A stretch of 64,000 nt of DNA, from the NCBI RefSeq assembly GCF_011304195.1, contig NZ_CP049887.1, positions 744,001-808,000 of the forward strand. Reading direction: 5' to 3'. Of this stretch, positions 48,256-58,757 are shown piece after piece. Each line of letters begins with the position of its first letter. Within the stretch, counting starts at the first letter, position 1. The notes below the pieces were generated by a model that saw nothing but the letters and a program-made list of their open reading frames with translations, had not been told where the DNA came from and searched no databases. The position numbers were made by a program, and so were the translations under genes. The stretch is from Vagococcus hydrophili (GTDB taxonomy: Bacteria > Bacillota > Bacilli > Lactobacillales > Vagococcaceae).

Positions 48256-50172
48256 TTAATGTGGGTCTTGAATTCTCTTAAACATTTTTTCCATGTCATT
48301 GTTAGTAAAACGAATCAAAACTGGACGACCATGAGGACAATTAAAGGGATTTTCACAATATTTTAAATCCTCCAATAAGGCTCTTGCCTGTTTTTCATCT
48401 AAGTAGTGATTGGCTTTAATTGATCGTTTACAGCTCATCATAATCGCTGTATCTTCTCTAAATTTCGCCACACTAACTTTTCCTGTTTCTAAAAAGATAT
48501 CAATCATCTCTCGAATGATACTCTCTTCTTGCCCTTTGATGTACCAAGTGGGATGGGCTCTGACGATTAAACTATTATTACCAAAATCTTCTAAAATAAT
48601 GCCCACTTCTTCAAGAACAGGTAGACTTTCTTTGATTCGAATTAAATCATCCGCCGAATAATCCAGAACAATTGGCACAAGTAATTCTTGTAAATCATTG
48701 GTTACTTCACCGATTTTTTTTCTGAAATATTCATATTTCACTCGTTCTTGTGCGGCATGTTGATCAATGATAAATAGCCCTTCTTCATTTTGAGCAAACA
48801 AATAAGTTCCGTGCATTTGTCCAAAATAATCTAAATCTGGAAAAACATCTTTCTTTTCAGAAGGATTTGTTTCACTCATTGTTTGATTTAATTCTTCTGA
48901 TACATGATCTTCTTCCACATGAAAAGATGTTTTTTCTTCCGTAAAATGCGGGCGACTTTCTTTTTCATAAGTAATCACAGGTTCTTTTGATAATGAGTTC
49001 GTCTGGTCCTTTTTCACGTAGAAATCACCCGTTGTTTGATCAAAAATCAAATCACTTGGTACAACGTCTTTAGCTGGTTCTATTCTTGGTTTTCTTTCCG
49101 AAAAATTAAAGCCTAATTGTTCGACTTTATCTTCTTGCGCGAGACGTTTTCTGTAAGGCGCACTGTCACTTGCGTTTGGAATTAGCAGCTGATCACTTAA
49201 CACCTCGCGAATCGCCTCACGAATTAAGACAACCAATTCTTTTTCCTTGCTCAAACGAACTTCTTGTTTGGTGGGATGAACGTTCACATCCACCAGTAAA
49301 GGGTCCATTTCAATTTGCAGAACAACTAAAGGAAAACGCCCCACCATTAATTTAGAGCCGTAACCTTCAACAATTGCTTTATTGAGGACATAATTTTTGA
49401 TATAGCGACCATTAATAATCAAAGACAAGTAATTACGACTCGCTCTAGTGACTTCGGGTAGCGAAATATAACCTGATAAATGAAAGTCCAAATCTTCTCG
49501 GTTAATTTCTAACATTTTCTTAGCTGTCGCTACCCCGTAAATTCCCGCAATGGTCTGTTTTAAATCCCCACTACCTGTTGTTGTTAGCATTTTATTACCA
49601 TCATGAACAAGACGAAAAGCCACATTAGGATGACTCATGGCTAGTCGATTAACAATATCTCCCACATTAGCTAACTCAGTTTGAAGGGTTTTAACATATT
49701 TCAAACGAGCTGGCGTGTTGAAAAATAAATTTTCAACAGTAATATTCGTTCCTTTTCTAAGAGAATGAGGTTTATGCTCCTTCACCTCACCACCAGATAA
49801 GAAAAGATAACTCCCGTCGCCTACTCCTGTGGATGTTTCCAACGTTACTTCTGAGACTGAGGCAATACTGGGTAAAGCCTCCCCACGGAATCCTAGTGAT
49901 CTAATTCTAAACAAATCATCTCGACTATGAATTTTACTTGTGGCGTGGCGCTTGAAAGCATTCAACACGTCATCCGCTTCAATGCCTTCCCCGTTATCCA
50001 CGATTTGAATTTTCTTTAAGCCTGATTCTTCTAAAAAGATATCAATTTGAGTACTCCCAGCATCAATGGCATTTTCTACTAATTCTTTGACAACTGATGC
50101 AGGGCGTTCAACTACCTCACCTGCGGCAATCTGATTGGCAAGCGTTTGAGATAATTCTTCAATTTTCGTCAT
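48256..50172 (-). CDS. mutL: DNA mismatch repair protein MutL
   Basis: MutL links mismatch recognition by MutS to strand incision. The GHKL ATPase domain has [26 protein letters not shown] and [12 protein letters not shown]. The C-terminal endonuclease domain has [12 protein letters not shown] (metal-binding DQHA(X)2E(X)4E) and CPHGRP. Its 638 residues are full length and the frame is intact, unlike mutS just upstream. Confidence 0.97.
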   Translation of the reverse strand: MTKIEELSQTLANQIAAGEVVERPASVVKELVENAIDAGSTQIDIFLEESGLKKIQIVDNGEGIEADDVLNAFKRHATSKIHSRDDLFRIRSLGFRGEALPSIASVSEVTLETSTGVGDGSYLFLSGGEVKEHKPHSLRKGTNITVENLFFNTPARLKYVKTLQTELANVGDIVNRLAMSHPNVAFRLVHDGNKMLTTTGSGDLKQTIAGIYGVATAKKMLEINREDLDFHLSGYISLPEVTRASRNYLSLIINGRYIKNYVLNKAIVEGYGSKLMVGRFPLVVLQIEMDPLLVDVNVHPTKQEVRLSKEKELVVLIREAIREVLSDQLLIPNASDSAPYRKRLAQEDKVEQLGFNFSERKPRIEPAKDVVPSDLIFDQTTGDFYVKKDQTNSLSKEPVITYEKESRPHFTEEKTSFHVEEDHVSEELNQTMSETNPSEKKDVFPDLDYFGQMHGTYLFAQNEEGLFIIDQHAAQERVKYEYFRKKIGEVTNDLQELLVPIVLDYSADDLIRIKESLPVLEEVGIILEDFGNNSLIVRAHPTWYIKGQEESIIREMIDIFLETGKVSVAKFREDTAIMMSCKRSIKANHYLDEKQARALLEDLKYCENPFNCPHGRPVLIRFTNNDMEKMFKRIQDPH

Positions 50173-50191
50173 GACACTTCCCTCCTATTTA

Positions 50192-52782
50192 CTAAAGTTG
50201 TTTTTTTAGATTAAACAAATAATTTAGCGCATCCATTGGGGTCATTTCAAGTAAACTTAACTCTTTCAATTCATTTAGCACAGCTGTTTCTTTTTCAGAA
50301 TTTCCGCTAAATAAAGAAAGTTGCTCTGTTTCTTCTACAACAATTGGTGCGACTTCTTTAACTTCTGGTTTTATTTCTGTCACCATCTCTGGCGTTTTAC
50401 TTTCTAAGTGCTCTAAGATTTCTGACGCTCTGGTTAACAAATTATCTGGTAATCCTGCTAATTTGGCGACATGAACCCCGTAACTCTTATCAGCCGGTCC
50501 TTCCATCATTTTATGTAAAAAGACCACTTCTCCATCCTTTTCAACAGCGCCAACATGAATATTTCTCAAACCAGATAGCTCTTCTTCAAGAACCGTTATC
50601 TCATGATAGTGAGTTGAAAATAGTGTTTTGGCTTTGACATTTTTATGAATGTACTCAATAATCGCTTGCGCTAAGGCCATTCCGTCATAAGTAGCCGTTC
50701 CTCGTCCAATTTCATCAAATAAAATCAAACTTCTCGGTGTGGCATACGTTAAGGCTTGATTGGCTTCCATCATTTCCACCATGAACGTACTTTGACCTGA
50801 AATTAAGTCATCTGACGCCCCGATTCGAGTAAAGATTTGATCAAAAATTGGTAAGGTCGCTTTCTCACACGGAACAAAACAGCCAATTTGCGCCATAATC
50901 ACAGTTAAAGCTAATTGTCTCATGTAGGTACTCTTACCTGACATATTCGGTCCAGTAATCAGTAACATAGACGTGTCTTCAGCCATCATGACAGAGTTTG
51001 GCACGTATTCCTGATGTCCCAAGACCTTCTCAACTACCGGATGTCGCCCTTCCACAAGTTCCAAATGGTGCTTATGACTAACTAACGTCGGTCTCACGTA
51101 ATGATAGTGTTCACTCACATCTGCAAAACTCTTAATCACGTCTAAACTTGCTAATGATTTAGCTAATTTTTGCAAGAAATCAATTTCTTTTTTGACTTCT
51201 TCCCTTACACCAAGGAATAATTGATATTCCAATTCTTGAGATTTTTCTTCTGATTCTAAAATCAAGGTTTCAATCTCTTTTAATTCAGGAGTGATATAGC
51301 GTTCAGCATTGGCTAAGGTTTGTTTTCTTTCGTAACGACCTTCTGGCAACTGATCAATGTTACTTTTCGTCACTTCGATAAAATAACCAAAGACACGGTT
51401 AAATTTAATTTTTAAGGTTTTAATTCCTGTTGCTTGGCGCTCTTTGGTTTCAAGTTCAGCTATCCACTGTTTGCCATTCTTCATGGCATCTCGGTAAGTA
51501 TCTAACTGCTCATTGTAACCATCACGAATCACATTTCCTTCTGTAATCGCAAGGGGGGCTTCTTCGTTAATTGCTCCTTCAATCAGAGCAACCAATTCAA
51601 AAGCAGGGACTAAATCAACCAATAATTCATCCCATTCTCCCTGATTGATTCCTTCAAGAACTTCTCTGATGCTTGGCACTTGGTTAAGTGAGGTCATTAA
51701 TTGGATTAAATCACGACCATTAACCGTTCCAAACGCCACGCGACCTGCTAAACGTTCTAAATCATAGACTTTACGTAATTTCTCTTTTAAATCCATTCGT
51801 TCAAAATAAGCATTTAGTAAACTCTCCACCATATTTTGACGTGTCACAATTCCTGACTCTTCCACTAAAGGACGATCTAACCATTGTTTCAGAAGTCTTG
51901 CGCCCATTGCTGTGTTGGTTTCATCAAGCAACCAAAGCAAGGTACCTTTTTTCTCCCCGTTCTAATCGACTGAGCGAGTTCTAAATTATATTTAGAATAA
52001 TAATCCATTTTTAAATAGTGATCTGTTTGATAACTCACTGCTTGTTGCAAATGGTCTAAACTTCTTTTTTGGGTAATTTGTAAATATGAAATCAGGGTTT
52101 TGGCACCTAAAATTAAGTCTTCACTTTCTAGTTTAGCAATTAAGGCACTCATCTCTGAAGTGATGGTGTCTGTTGCTTGGTGTTTTGAAATCAAAATACC
52201 GTGTTGTTCTAGTTTTTCTTCTAAATCTTCACCAATCGTTGAACCCACGACAATTTCTTTGGTCTGTAAACTTTCACATTCATTGATGATACTATCCACC
52301 GAACTAAGCAAGGTTACTTTAATCTCCCCAGTACTTAAATCAGCATAAGAAAAACTATAGTTATCTGTGTTTTCAATCAACGTAATCGCTGTTAGATAGT
52401 TATTTTCTTTTGATCCCATGTCATTATTAGTTAACCGCGTTCCTGGTGTCACTAGTTGAACCACTTCACGTTTAACCATTCCCTTAGTTGTCTTAGGGTC
52501 TTCAACTTGCTCACAGACAGCTACTTTATACCCTTTTTCAATCAATCGATCGATATAACCAGGGGCTGCATGATGAGGAATGCCACACATTGGGATTGGA
52601 TCATCTGCATTTTTATTGCGACTTGTTAAGGTTAATTCTAATAATTGTGAGACTTGTTCTGCATCGTCATAGAACATTTCGTAAAAATCACCTAATCGGT
52701 AGAACAAAAAAGCATCTGGATAGCCTTTTTTAATATTAAAATATTGTTCCATCATTGGTGTGTGTTTTGTTTTTTGCGGCAC
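50192..52782 (-). pseudogene. mutS: DNA mismatch repair protein MutS, frameshifted
   Basis: Two overlapping frames together encode a complete MutS of about 860 residues. The first (52782-51889) carries the mismatch-binding [10 protein letters not shown] motif and domains I-III start. The second (51940-50192) carries [17 protein letters not shown], Walker A ([13 protein letters not shown]), Walker B ([14 protein letters not shown]) and STHYHE. The break lies at a six-A run on the coding strand (51952-51947): one more A gives [15 protein letters not shown] in one frame. No other damage is visible, so this is a recent mutation, a phase-variable tract or a sequencing error. As written, no functional MutS is made. 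Confidence 0.9.
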
Positions 52783-52797
52783 CGGGCAACACCCTTT

Positions 52798-53184
52798 CTA
52801 TTTCTTGTGCTCTATTTTTTCTTCTAAACCATCATTCACGTTTTTTTCTAATAAATGAGTCACATATTGAAGTAAATCATTGGCTTCCACTAGTTTTTCT
52901 CGGTAAACAATCACTAAAGGATGTTCATCGAATTCTTTTTGTTTGGTATTAGCTAAACGAATCGCCTCTTTTTCAGCTTCCGGCTTATCGTAATGAGCGT
53001 ATTGAACCGCATCTTTTTGATGACGTTTAATACTTTCAACTAATTCTTTTAAACCTTCGTGTTGATCGACTTTTTGAGCAATCTCTTTGTATGACTTAAT
53101 CACTTCATTTTCCCCAAGTTGGGTTAATAACATATCTAAAGATTTAGCTATTTTTTCTTCATATTGAAATTCACGATTTTCCAT
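52798..53184 (-). CDS. ymcA: YlbF/YmcA-family protein (RicA-like)
   Basis: This 128-residue helical cytoplasmic protein has the YlbF/YmcA fold. In B. subtilis YmcA (RicA) works with YlbF and YaaT in an RNase Y-related complex. The gene lies between ymdB and mutS, as in B. subtilis and enterococci, which supports the symbol. A charged tail (GLEEKIEHKK) ends it. Confidence 0.8.
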   Translation of the reverse strand: MENREFQYEEKIAKSLDMLLTQLGENEVIKSYKEIAQKVDQHEGLKELVESIKRHQKDAVQYAHYDKPEAEKEAIRLANTKQKEFDEHPLVIVYREKLVEANDLLQYVTHLLEKNVNDGLEEKIEHKK

Positions 53185-53196
53185 AGTCAGTATCCT

Positions 53197-53997
53197 CTAT
53201 TCTTTAAATCGACGATCTGGGTTAATCATATTTGCTTCAATTTTTTTCGTCTTACCTGTGGCATCATCAATATCAATCACACAATAAGATAGTAACTCGC
53301 GACCTTCTGTTACGACTTCAAAACGATGTGGTAACGCTGTTCTAAACTTCTCAATTACAGCTGTACGGTCCATCCCTAAAATCCCATCATAAGGACCAGT
53401 CATCCCAACGTCAGTAATATAACCTGTTCCCTGTGGTAAAATTCTGGCATCATTGGTTTGAACGTGGGTATGAGTTCCCACAATTGCTGAGACACGACCA
53501 TCAATATACCAAGCCATGGCTTGTTTTTCACTAGTTGTTTCTCCGTGGAAATCCACAAAAATATTCGGTGTTCGCGCGCTCGCTTCTTCGATTAATTCAT
53601 CAATTACAGTAAAAGGGTCGTCAATCGCTGTCATAAAGGCTCTGGCTTGTAAATTAATCACCGCAAGTTCTACTTGATTAACCTTAACAAACACCATTCC
53701 AACGCCTGGTGTTGTGGCTTTAGGGAAGTTAGCTGGACGCACCATTTTTTTAGCTTCGTCAATAAATTCAAAAATTTGATGATTGTCCCACGTATGATTT
53801 CCTAGAGTCACCACATCGGCCCCATCTTGAAGGAATTTTTTATATATTTTTTCAGTAATACCGCGACCTGCTGCTGCATTTTCACCATTTATAATGGTAA
53901 CTTGTGGGCGGTACTTCTTTTTTAATTTTGGTAAATAAGTGGTAATTGTGTCTCTTCCTAATGATCCTACTACGTCTCCGCAAAATAAAATTCGCAT
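53197..53997 (-). CDS. ymdB: YmdB-type metallophosphoesterase
   Basis: This 266-residue calcineurin-like phosphoesterase belongs to the YmdB family, for which 2',3'-cAMP phosphodiesterase activity is known in B. subtilis. Motifs are ILFCGDVVGSLGRDT, NGENAAAGRGIT, LGNHTWDN, DFHGETTSEK and VGTHTHVQTND. It heads the ymdB-ymcA-mutS-mutL-maf-msrB unit. Confidence 0.93.
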   Translation of the reverse strand: MRILFCGDVVGSLGRDTITTYLPKLKKKYRPQVTIINGENAAAGRGITEKIYKKFLQDGADVVTLGNHTWDNHQIFEFIDEAKKMVRPANFPKATTPGVGMVFVKVNQVELAVINLQARAFMTAIDDPFTVIDELIEEASARTPNIFVDFHGETTSEKQAMAWYIDGRVSAIVGTHTHVQTNDARILPQGTGYITDVGMTGPYDGILGMDRTAVIEKFRTALPHRFEVVTEGRELLSYCVIDIDDATGKTKKIEANMINPDRRFKE

Positions 53998-54160
53998 GAA
54001 TTTTGTCCTCTTTTCTAATTAGCTACTTTGTACATTCTATCAATTTTTTAGCTTAAATAAAAGTAAACATCATCCTTTTCAAGCTTTGTTTTCTCCCTTA
54101 CTTTTAAAGAGTATGTTAAAATGAGTACCATATAAAATAGGATAAAAGGAGTGACCTGTT

Positions 54161-54790
54161 ATGAAGCCCACTTTTGTCGTTTTTGGCGGCAGTGGTTTTA
54201 TTGGACAAGCCGTCTGTCAAGAAGTGATTAATCGAAACCTTCCAGTTGTTAGTATTTCAAAACATGGTAAACCTAGAGAAGAAGAACTTTGGATGTCCTC
54301 TCCTCTGATTACTTGGCTAAGTATCGACATTTTTAAGGATAACTCTTGGAAACAGTATATCTCGGATAAAACATGTTGCATTAATCTTATTGGCATCTTT
54401 TTTGAAAATAGAAAAAAAGGATTAACCTACGATAAAATGATTCTTCTTGCCAATCAATTAATCAGTGATGAAGCAGAAGAAAAACAAGCACCTTATCTTT
54501 TCTTATCCGCAAAAGCTGGTCCCTGTGGTTATATTGAGGCAAAGAAAAAAGCCGAAGCTGATTTATTTATGAAGAAAAACCAAACTATTATTATTAGAAG
54601 TGGTTTAGTGACAACTAAGAAAAGACCTTTTGTTTACACACAAGGTGTTGCCATAAAAATCTCTACTCATTTACCTATTATCAAAAGGACTGCCAACAAA
54701 GTATACCCAGTCCCTTTGAAACATTTAGTTACAACTATTATCAATGAATCTTTAGCACCTAGTCACAAAATAATCGAAGACATTCGTTAA
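54161..54790 (+). CDS. NAD(P)-binding Rossmann protein (epimerase/NmrA-like)
   Basis: The 209-residue protein opens with FVVFGGSGFIGQAVCQEVINR, a dinucleotide-binding loop (GGSGFIG). The later YIEAKKKAEADLF carries the YxxxK motif of extended short-chain dehydrogenases in the form Y-I-E-A-K. The substrate is unknown. It resembles the small SDR proteins annotated as NAD-dependent epimerase or NmrA. AAAAGGAGTGA precedes the ATG. It is 18 bp ahead of coaB and may be in the same operon. Confidence 0.75.
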   Translation: MKPTFVVFGGSGFIGQAVCQEVINRNLPVVSISKHGKPREEELWMSSPLITWLSIDIFKDNSWKQYISDKTCCINLIGIFFENRKKGLTYDKMILLANQLISDEAEEKQAPYLFLSAKAGPCGYIEAKKKAEADLFMKKNQTIIIRSGLVTTKKRPFVYTQGVAIKISTHLPIIKRTANKVYPVPLKHLVTTIINESLAPSHKIIEDIR

Positions 54791-54808
54791 CTATAGGAGT
54801 TTTATACA

Positions 54809-55564
54809 ATGAATATTTTAATTACTTCTGGCGGGACATCTGAAAAAATAGATGATGTCCGCCATTTAACAAATCATGCAACAGGTCGTTTAGGAAAAGA
54901 AATTGCACAAGCCTTAGAAGAAGATGGCATTACCATTCACTATGTTCACGGTCCAAAAGCCGTCTTACCTAAAGCTAGCAACTGTCAATTTTACCCAATT
55001 GCCTCTGTTTCAGAACTATATACGATCATGGAAAAGCTTTTAACAACGATTTCTTTTGATTACGTAATTCATAGTATGGCTGTCAGTGATTATGAGCTAG
55101 ATGCAGCAACAGACGAAGTATTACTAGCTCAGACCATCGCTCAATATGTGATGAAGCAGTCATTTACAACAGAAGCTGAACTGACAGAAATTATTAAAAA
55201 TAGCTTATTTGATTCGGAAGCCCTTCAACAAAAAGCTCAAAAGAAAATAAGTTCAAAAAACGAGAAACTCATTTTAATGATGAAGAAAGCACCAAAAGTA
55301 ATTGGTCATATCAAACAGTGGCAACCTGAGACTCATTTGATTGGCTTTAAATTACTGGTGGATGTTTCAGAAGAACATCTCGTTTCGATTGCTCAAGAAA
55401 GCATCACAAAAAATCAAGCAGACTTGATTCTTGCCAATGATTTAACTCAAATTAGCGATAATCAGCATCATGCGTTACTGGTTTCTAAAAATGGGATTGA
55501 ACAACGTTTTTCAACTAAACAAGACATCGCTCAAGGTATCAAAAAAATTATTTTATCAAACTAA
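54809..55564 (+). CDS. coaB: Phosphopantothenate-cysteine ligase
   Basis: This enzyme condenses 4'-phosphopantothenate with cysteine in coenzyme A synthesis. In this lineage CoaB and CoaC are separate proteins. ILITSGGTSEKIDDVRHLTN, ATGRLGKEIA, the IHSMAVSDYE segment and IGFKLLVD are present in 251 residues. It precedes coaC by 15 bp. Confidence 0.9.
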   Translation: MNILITSGGTSEKIDDVRHLTNHATGRLGKEIAQALEEDGITIHYVHGPKAVLPKASNCQFYPIASVSELYTIMEKLLTTISFDYVIHSMAVSDYELDAATDEVLLAQTIAQYVMKQSFTTEAELTEIIKNSLFDSEALQQKAQKKISSKNEKLILMMKKAPKVIGHIKQWQPETHLIGFKLLVDVSEEHLVSIAQESITKNQADLILANDLTQISDNQHHALLVSKNGIEQRFSTKQDIAQGIKKIILSN

Positions 55565-55579
55565 AAAGGAGTCTGACAT

Positions 55580-56128
55580 ATGCCTACTGTTTTACTTGGT
55601 ATTTCTGCTAGTATATCGGCCTATAAAGCGGCTGATATCACCAGTCAATTAAAGAAAAGAAACATCGATGTGGAAGTGATTATGACACAAAATAGCACAA
55701 AAATAATTCCAGCTTTAACACTCCAAGTTTTATCTAAAACTCACGTTCACACGGATGTGATGTTAGAAGAAAATCCCATGGAAATTAATCACATTGATCT
55801 TGTTAAACGAGCAGATTTATTTTTAATCGCCCCAGCTTCAGCCAATATTATCGGAAAAATCGCTAACGGTATCGCTGACGATATGCTCTCAACAACCGCT
55901 TTAGCTGTTCATGATATTCCAAAATTAATTGCTCCAGCCATGAATACTTATATGTATGAAAATCTTGCCATGCAAGATAATTTGGAAACATTAACTCGCT
56001 ACGGTTATCAACTGATTGAACCTAAAACGAGTCTTCTAGCTTGCGGCGATTATGGTAAAGGTGCCTTGGAAGATGTGGATGTCATTGTTAACACTGTATG
56101 TCAGATTTTAAATCAACCTAAGGAGTAA
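55580..56128 (+). CDS. coaC: Phosphopantothenoylcysteine decarboxylase
   Basis: This 182-residue flavoprotein decarboxylates phosphopantothenoylcysteine. VLLGISASISAYKA (FMN phosphate site), NHIDLVKRADLFLIAPASAN (active-site histidine), APAMNTYMYEN and ACGDYGKGAL (catalytic cysteine) are all intact. It pairs with coaB and with the S component downstream. Confidence 0.93.
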   Translation: MPTVLLGISASISAYKAADITSQLKKRNIDVEVIMTQNSTKIIPALTLQVLSKTHVHTDVMLEENPMEINHIDLVKRADLFLIAPASANIIGKIANGIADDMLSTTALAVHDIPKLIAPAMNTYMYENLAMQDNLETLTRYGYQLIEPKTSLLACGDYGKGALEDVDVIVNTVCQILNQPKE

Positions 56129-56134
56129 CTAGCT

Positions 56135-56755
56135 TTGAAAACGAAACAACTCACTTTAACGGCAATTTTTATGTCGATTATTTTTCTATTTTCCTTTACA
56201 CCACTTGGATTTATCAATTTAGGTTTTATTAAAGCCACACTTGTCCATATCCCTGTAATCATTGGAGGCATTGTTTTAGGACCTCGCATTGGGGCTCTTT
56301 TAGGTTTAACATTTGGTGTGTTAAGTATTGCTATCAATACCACTGCACCTTCCGCTTTGTCTTTTGCTTTTTCTCCCTTTATTCCGGTACTTGGTACGAA
56401 CGAAACCAGTCTTTGGTCTTTAGTGATTGCCTTAGTTCCGCGAATACTAACGGGTGTCGTCCCCTTTTACGTCTTTAAATGGTTACAAAAAAGAGAGCTT
56501 AAAACTAAGACGTCACTTTTTCTAGCAGGGGTTTCTGGGTCATTAGTAAATACGATTTTAGTTATGAACCTCATTTACTTTGTTTTTCAAGATGCTTATG
56601 CCACCGCTAAACAAATGGAGGTTGGTGCTGGACTTTATAAAGCAGTGCTTTCTGTCATCTTGATAAACGGCGTACCAGAAGCACTTGTAGCAGGAATTGC
56701 GACAAGCGCCGTAGCTTTTATTCTGCTAAAGGTCTACCATAAAAATCGGACTTAA
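56135..56755 (+). CDS. panT: ECF transporter S component, probably pantothenate (PanT)
   Basis: This 206-residue membrane protein has six helices and the S-component signature LTAIFMSIIFLF at its start. It would capture a vitamin and associate with the EcfAA'T module. Its position directly after coaB-coaC favours pantothenate. The start codon is TTG with AAGGAG 9 bp upstream. Substrate is inferred from context. Confidence 0.8.
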   Translation: MKTKQLTLTAIFMSIIFLFSFTPLGFINLGFIKATLVHIPVIIGGIVLGPRIGALLGLTFGVLSIAINTTAPSALSFAFSPFIPVLGTNETSLWSLVIALVPRILTGVVPFYVFKWLQKRELKTKTSLFLAGVSGSLVNTILVMNLIYFVFQDAYATAKQMEVGAGLYKAVLSVILINGVPEALVAGIATSAVAFILLKVYHKNRT

Positions 56756-56820
56756 GCATGACGTCTCTTCTGAAAACTGATGCTATTATTAAGACATCAA
56801 CAAGACAGGAGAGAAATCAG

Positions 56821-57009
56821 ATGAATGAAAAAAGTAGCTGGCTTCGCGTGATAGTCATTGCACTAATCATACTTGTAGGCCTAAAAGTATTACCTTTTAT
56901 TGTCGGAATAGTAGCAGTTCTTATCAAACTCGCGATGGTCTTAGTTATTGTTTATTGCTTAACGCAATATTTTTCTAAATCATCACGACGATATAACTCC
57001 TATAAATAA
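56821..57009 (+). CDS. Small single-pass membrane protein, 62 aa
   Basis: The function is unknown. A polar start (MNEKSSWLR), a long hydrophobic segment (about residues 10-48, perhaps two helices) and a basic serine/tyrosine tail are seen. The start at 56821 follows CAGGAGAG; the open frame is longer but lacks a site upstream. A terminator follows. Confidence 0.6.
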   Translation: MNEKSSWLRVIVIALIILVGLKVLPFIVGIVAVLIKLAMVLVIVYCLTQYFSKSSRRYNSYK

Positions 57010-57021
57010 TTTAACGATGAG

Positions 57022-57063
57022 AAACACCCAATGATCCCCCTCATTGGGTGTTTTATTTTTTCT
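57022..57063 (+). terminator. Intrinsic terminator
   Basis: AACACCCAATGA pairs with TCATTGGGTGTT around a six-base loop, followed by TTATTTTTT. Confidence 0.85.
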
Positions 57064-57067
57064 CAAG

Positions 57068-57098
57068 CATATAAAGTGACATTTTGTCACTTTATATG
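57068..57098 (+). promoter_or_regulatory. Perfect 31-bp palindrome (14-bp arms) upstream of the DUF2871 gene
   Basis: CATATAAAGTGACA and TGTCACTTTATATG are exact inverted copies separated by TTT. The core GTGACA-TTT-TGTCAC resembles a Crp/Fnr-family or other dimeric regulator site. It lies 41 bp before the DUF2871 start, in the promoter position; there is no T run, so it is probably an operator and not a terminator. Confidence 0.6.
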
Positions 57099-57138
57099 TA
57101 AACTACTAATTATCAGAAAAATAAAGGGGATTTTTTAC

Positions 57139-57552
57139 ATGAAAAAATTAGTACGAACAAGCATGACATATATGATTGCAGGGCTTGCTTCAGGATTATT
57201 TTACCGAGAATTTACGAAAATAAATGATTTCCAAGGAAAAAGTCAATTAGGTACACTGCACACTCACATTTTAATTTTAGGGATGTTTTTCTTCTTAATT
57301 GTTTTACTACTTGAAAAAGCCTTTAAATTAAGCGAGCACAAACACTATAAAAAATTCTACGCGCTTTACAATAGCGGTTTAGGAATCACGCTACTTATGA
57401 TGCTGACTCATGGAATTATGACCGTTTTAGGTAAAGCTGATTCACCCATGATTGCCGGAATTGCTGGACTTGGACATATCTTCTTAACAATCGGTTTAGG
57501 ATTTTTCTTTGCTGCTTTAATGGGGCAAGTTGGAAAACAGGAAAAAGCATAA
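57139..57552 (+). CDS. DUF2871-family membrane protein
   Basis: This four-helix membrane protein of 137 residues resembles the DUF2871 family, whose function is unknown. FYREFTKINDF near residue 22, LGTLHTHILILGMFFFL and GIAGLGHIFLTIGLGFFF are characteristic, with conserved histidines in LHTH, THG and LGH that could bind heme or metal. The start at 57139 follows AAGGGGA; the open frame upstream runs into the terminator. A strong palindrome sits in the promoter. Confidence 0.8.
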   Translation: MKKLVRTSMTYMIAGLASGLFYREFTKINDFQGKSQLGTLHTHILILGMFFFLIVLLLEKAFKLSEHKHYKKFYALYNSGLGITLLMMLTHGIMTVLGKADSPMIAGIAGLGHIFLTIGLGFFFAALMGQVGKQEKA

Positions 57553-57597
57553 AAAAACATCTCACGAAATTGATAATTCATTTCGTGAGATATTTTT
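57551..57597. terminator. Bidirectional intrinsic terminator
   Basis: ATCTCACGAAAT pairs with ATTTCGTGAGAT around a nine-base loop, with A and T runs on the two sides. It serves the DUF2871 gene and the convergent PadR unit. Confidence 0.85.
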
Positions 57598-58414
57598 ATT
57601 CTTTTCTCATTTTCCGTAAATTTATATACATCGATCCGTAAATTAAAACCACGATGACCACAATAAAAATTGTTTTATTCGTGTTAGAAGCAAGTAACCC
57701 ATTAACACTTGGTATATGTTGAACGGTTGGAATGAAATTTAGTAAAGCTAAACTTAAAATCGAATAGTAGTACTCCTTTTTCTTCTTTAAGAGAATCCAC
57801 AACGCATAAATTACTAGACCTCCCCAAGTCAGAAATAAGCCTGTCATAGAAGGCACATGTATACTTAGCCAAAAACCACCTAAATAATTTGATACAAAAG
57901 TTAGACCAAAAAATAGAAAACTAATTAAGAAAACAATAACATACTCCTTTTTTTTACTCGCATTTGGTTTAAAGGTAAACTGATTCATCATTGAAAAGAT
58001 AATCTTTACAAAGACCAAACTAATTAGTCCGTTAAATAATAATGCCAAAAAATTAATACTTGGATTGATTCTCGTTAAGCTGGAAAACAACGAGAACAGT
58101 GAGCTAATTCCAAAGACCATTAAGACTAATTTTATTCTTTTTTTACTATCTACAGTCGGTAATTGTTCCAGCAATTTATCTAACATTGGTTGCGGATTTT
58201 TCCCGAAAAAACTTTCTGCACTTTCACTGTTTTCTTGTGCTTCTAAGATATCTTGCAACAGCTCCATTAAAATCAGCTCTGTATCTAATTCCTCATGAAA
58301 TAAAGATTTTGTTCTAATATAAATTAAGACTTTTTCATAATACTCTTTATTTTCAACCGTTAATTGTTCTCGCAACTGATTATTTTTTTCAATTAATTTT
58401 TCTTCTTTAGTCAT
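57596..58414 (-). CDS. Membrane protein partner of the PadR regulator
   Basis: The 272-residue protein has a charged, helical N-terminal cytoplasmic domain (1-95) of the kind found in HAAS/DUF1700- or DUF1129-type proteins and about six membrane helices after it. Its start is 1 bp after the PadR stop, so the two genes are coupled. PadR regulators often control such a neighbouring membrane protein that senses envelope stress. The exact family is not certain. Confidence 0.65.
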   Translation of the reverse strand: MTKEEKLIEKNNQLREQLTVENKEYYEKVLIYIRTKSLFHEELDTELILMELLQDILEAQENSESAESFFGKNPQPMLDKLLEQLPTVDSKKRIKLVLMVFGISSLFSLFSSLTRINPSINFLALLFNGLISLVFVKIIFSMMNQFTFKPNASKKKEYVIVFLISFLFFGLTFVSNYLGGFWLSIHVPSMTGLFLTWGGLVIYALWILLKKKKEYYYSILSLALLNFIPTVQHIPSVNGLLASNTNKTIFIVVIVVLIYGSMYINLRKMRKE

Positions 58415-58415
58415 C

Positions 58416-58745
58416 TTATTTTTCTCCCTCTTCTTTTAACATATGATTCACATTTTTGGTTAACTCTTGCCACTGCTCTTTGAATGAAATTAATCTTTCC
58501 TCACCCATTTGGGTTAATGTATAGTATTTTCGATCTGGTCCATCAGGAGACGGTTCCATTTCACCTTTGATTGCTTCTTGTTTTTCTAACTTTTGTAGTA
58601 AAGGATAAACCGTGCCACCAACAATATCATCAAATCCTGACTTTCTGAGTTCTTGTACTAATTCATAACCATAAATTTTTTCTTTTTGAATGATGGCTAA
58701 AACACAACCTTCGAGAACTCCTTTTAATAATTGCGTCTGCTTCAC
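58416..58745 (-). CDS. PadR-family transcriptional regulator
   Basis: This 109-residue winged-helix repressor has LLKGVLEGCVLAIIQKEKIYGYELVQELRK at its start and GGTVYPLLQKLEKQEAIKGE as its recognition segment (both quoted in part). GPDRKYYTLT forms the wing. The GTG start follows TAGGAGGGG. Two near-perfect inverted sites flank its promoter, which points to self-repression. The ligand is unknown; PadR relatives such as LmrR bind drugs. Confidence 0.9.
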   Translation of the reverse strand: MKQTQLLKGVLEGCVLAIIQKEKIYGYELVQELRKSGFDDIVGGTVYPLLQKLEKQEAIKGEMEPSPDGPDRKYYTLTQMGEERLISFKEQWQELTKNVNHMLKEEGEK

Positions 58746-58757
58746 GTCACCCCTCCT

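Noticed and set aside
57031..57138. Extension of the DUF2871 protein by 36 residues
   Set aside because: The stretch covers a terminator and a palindrome, has no ribosome binding site, and the family starts at MKKLVRTSMTY.
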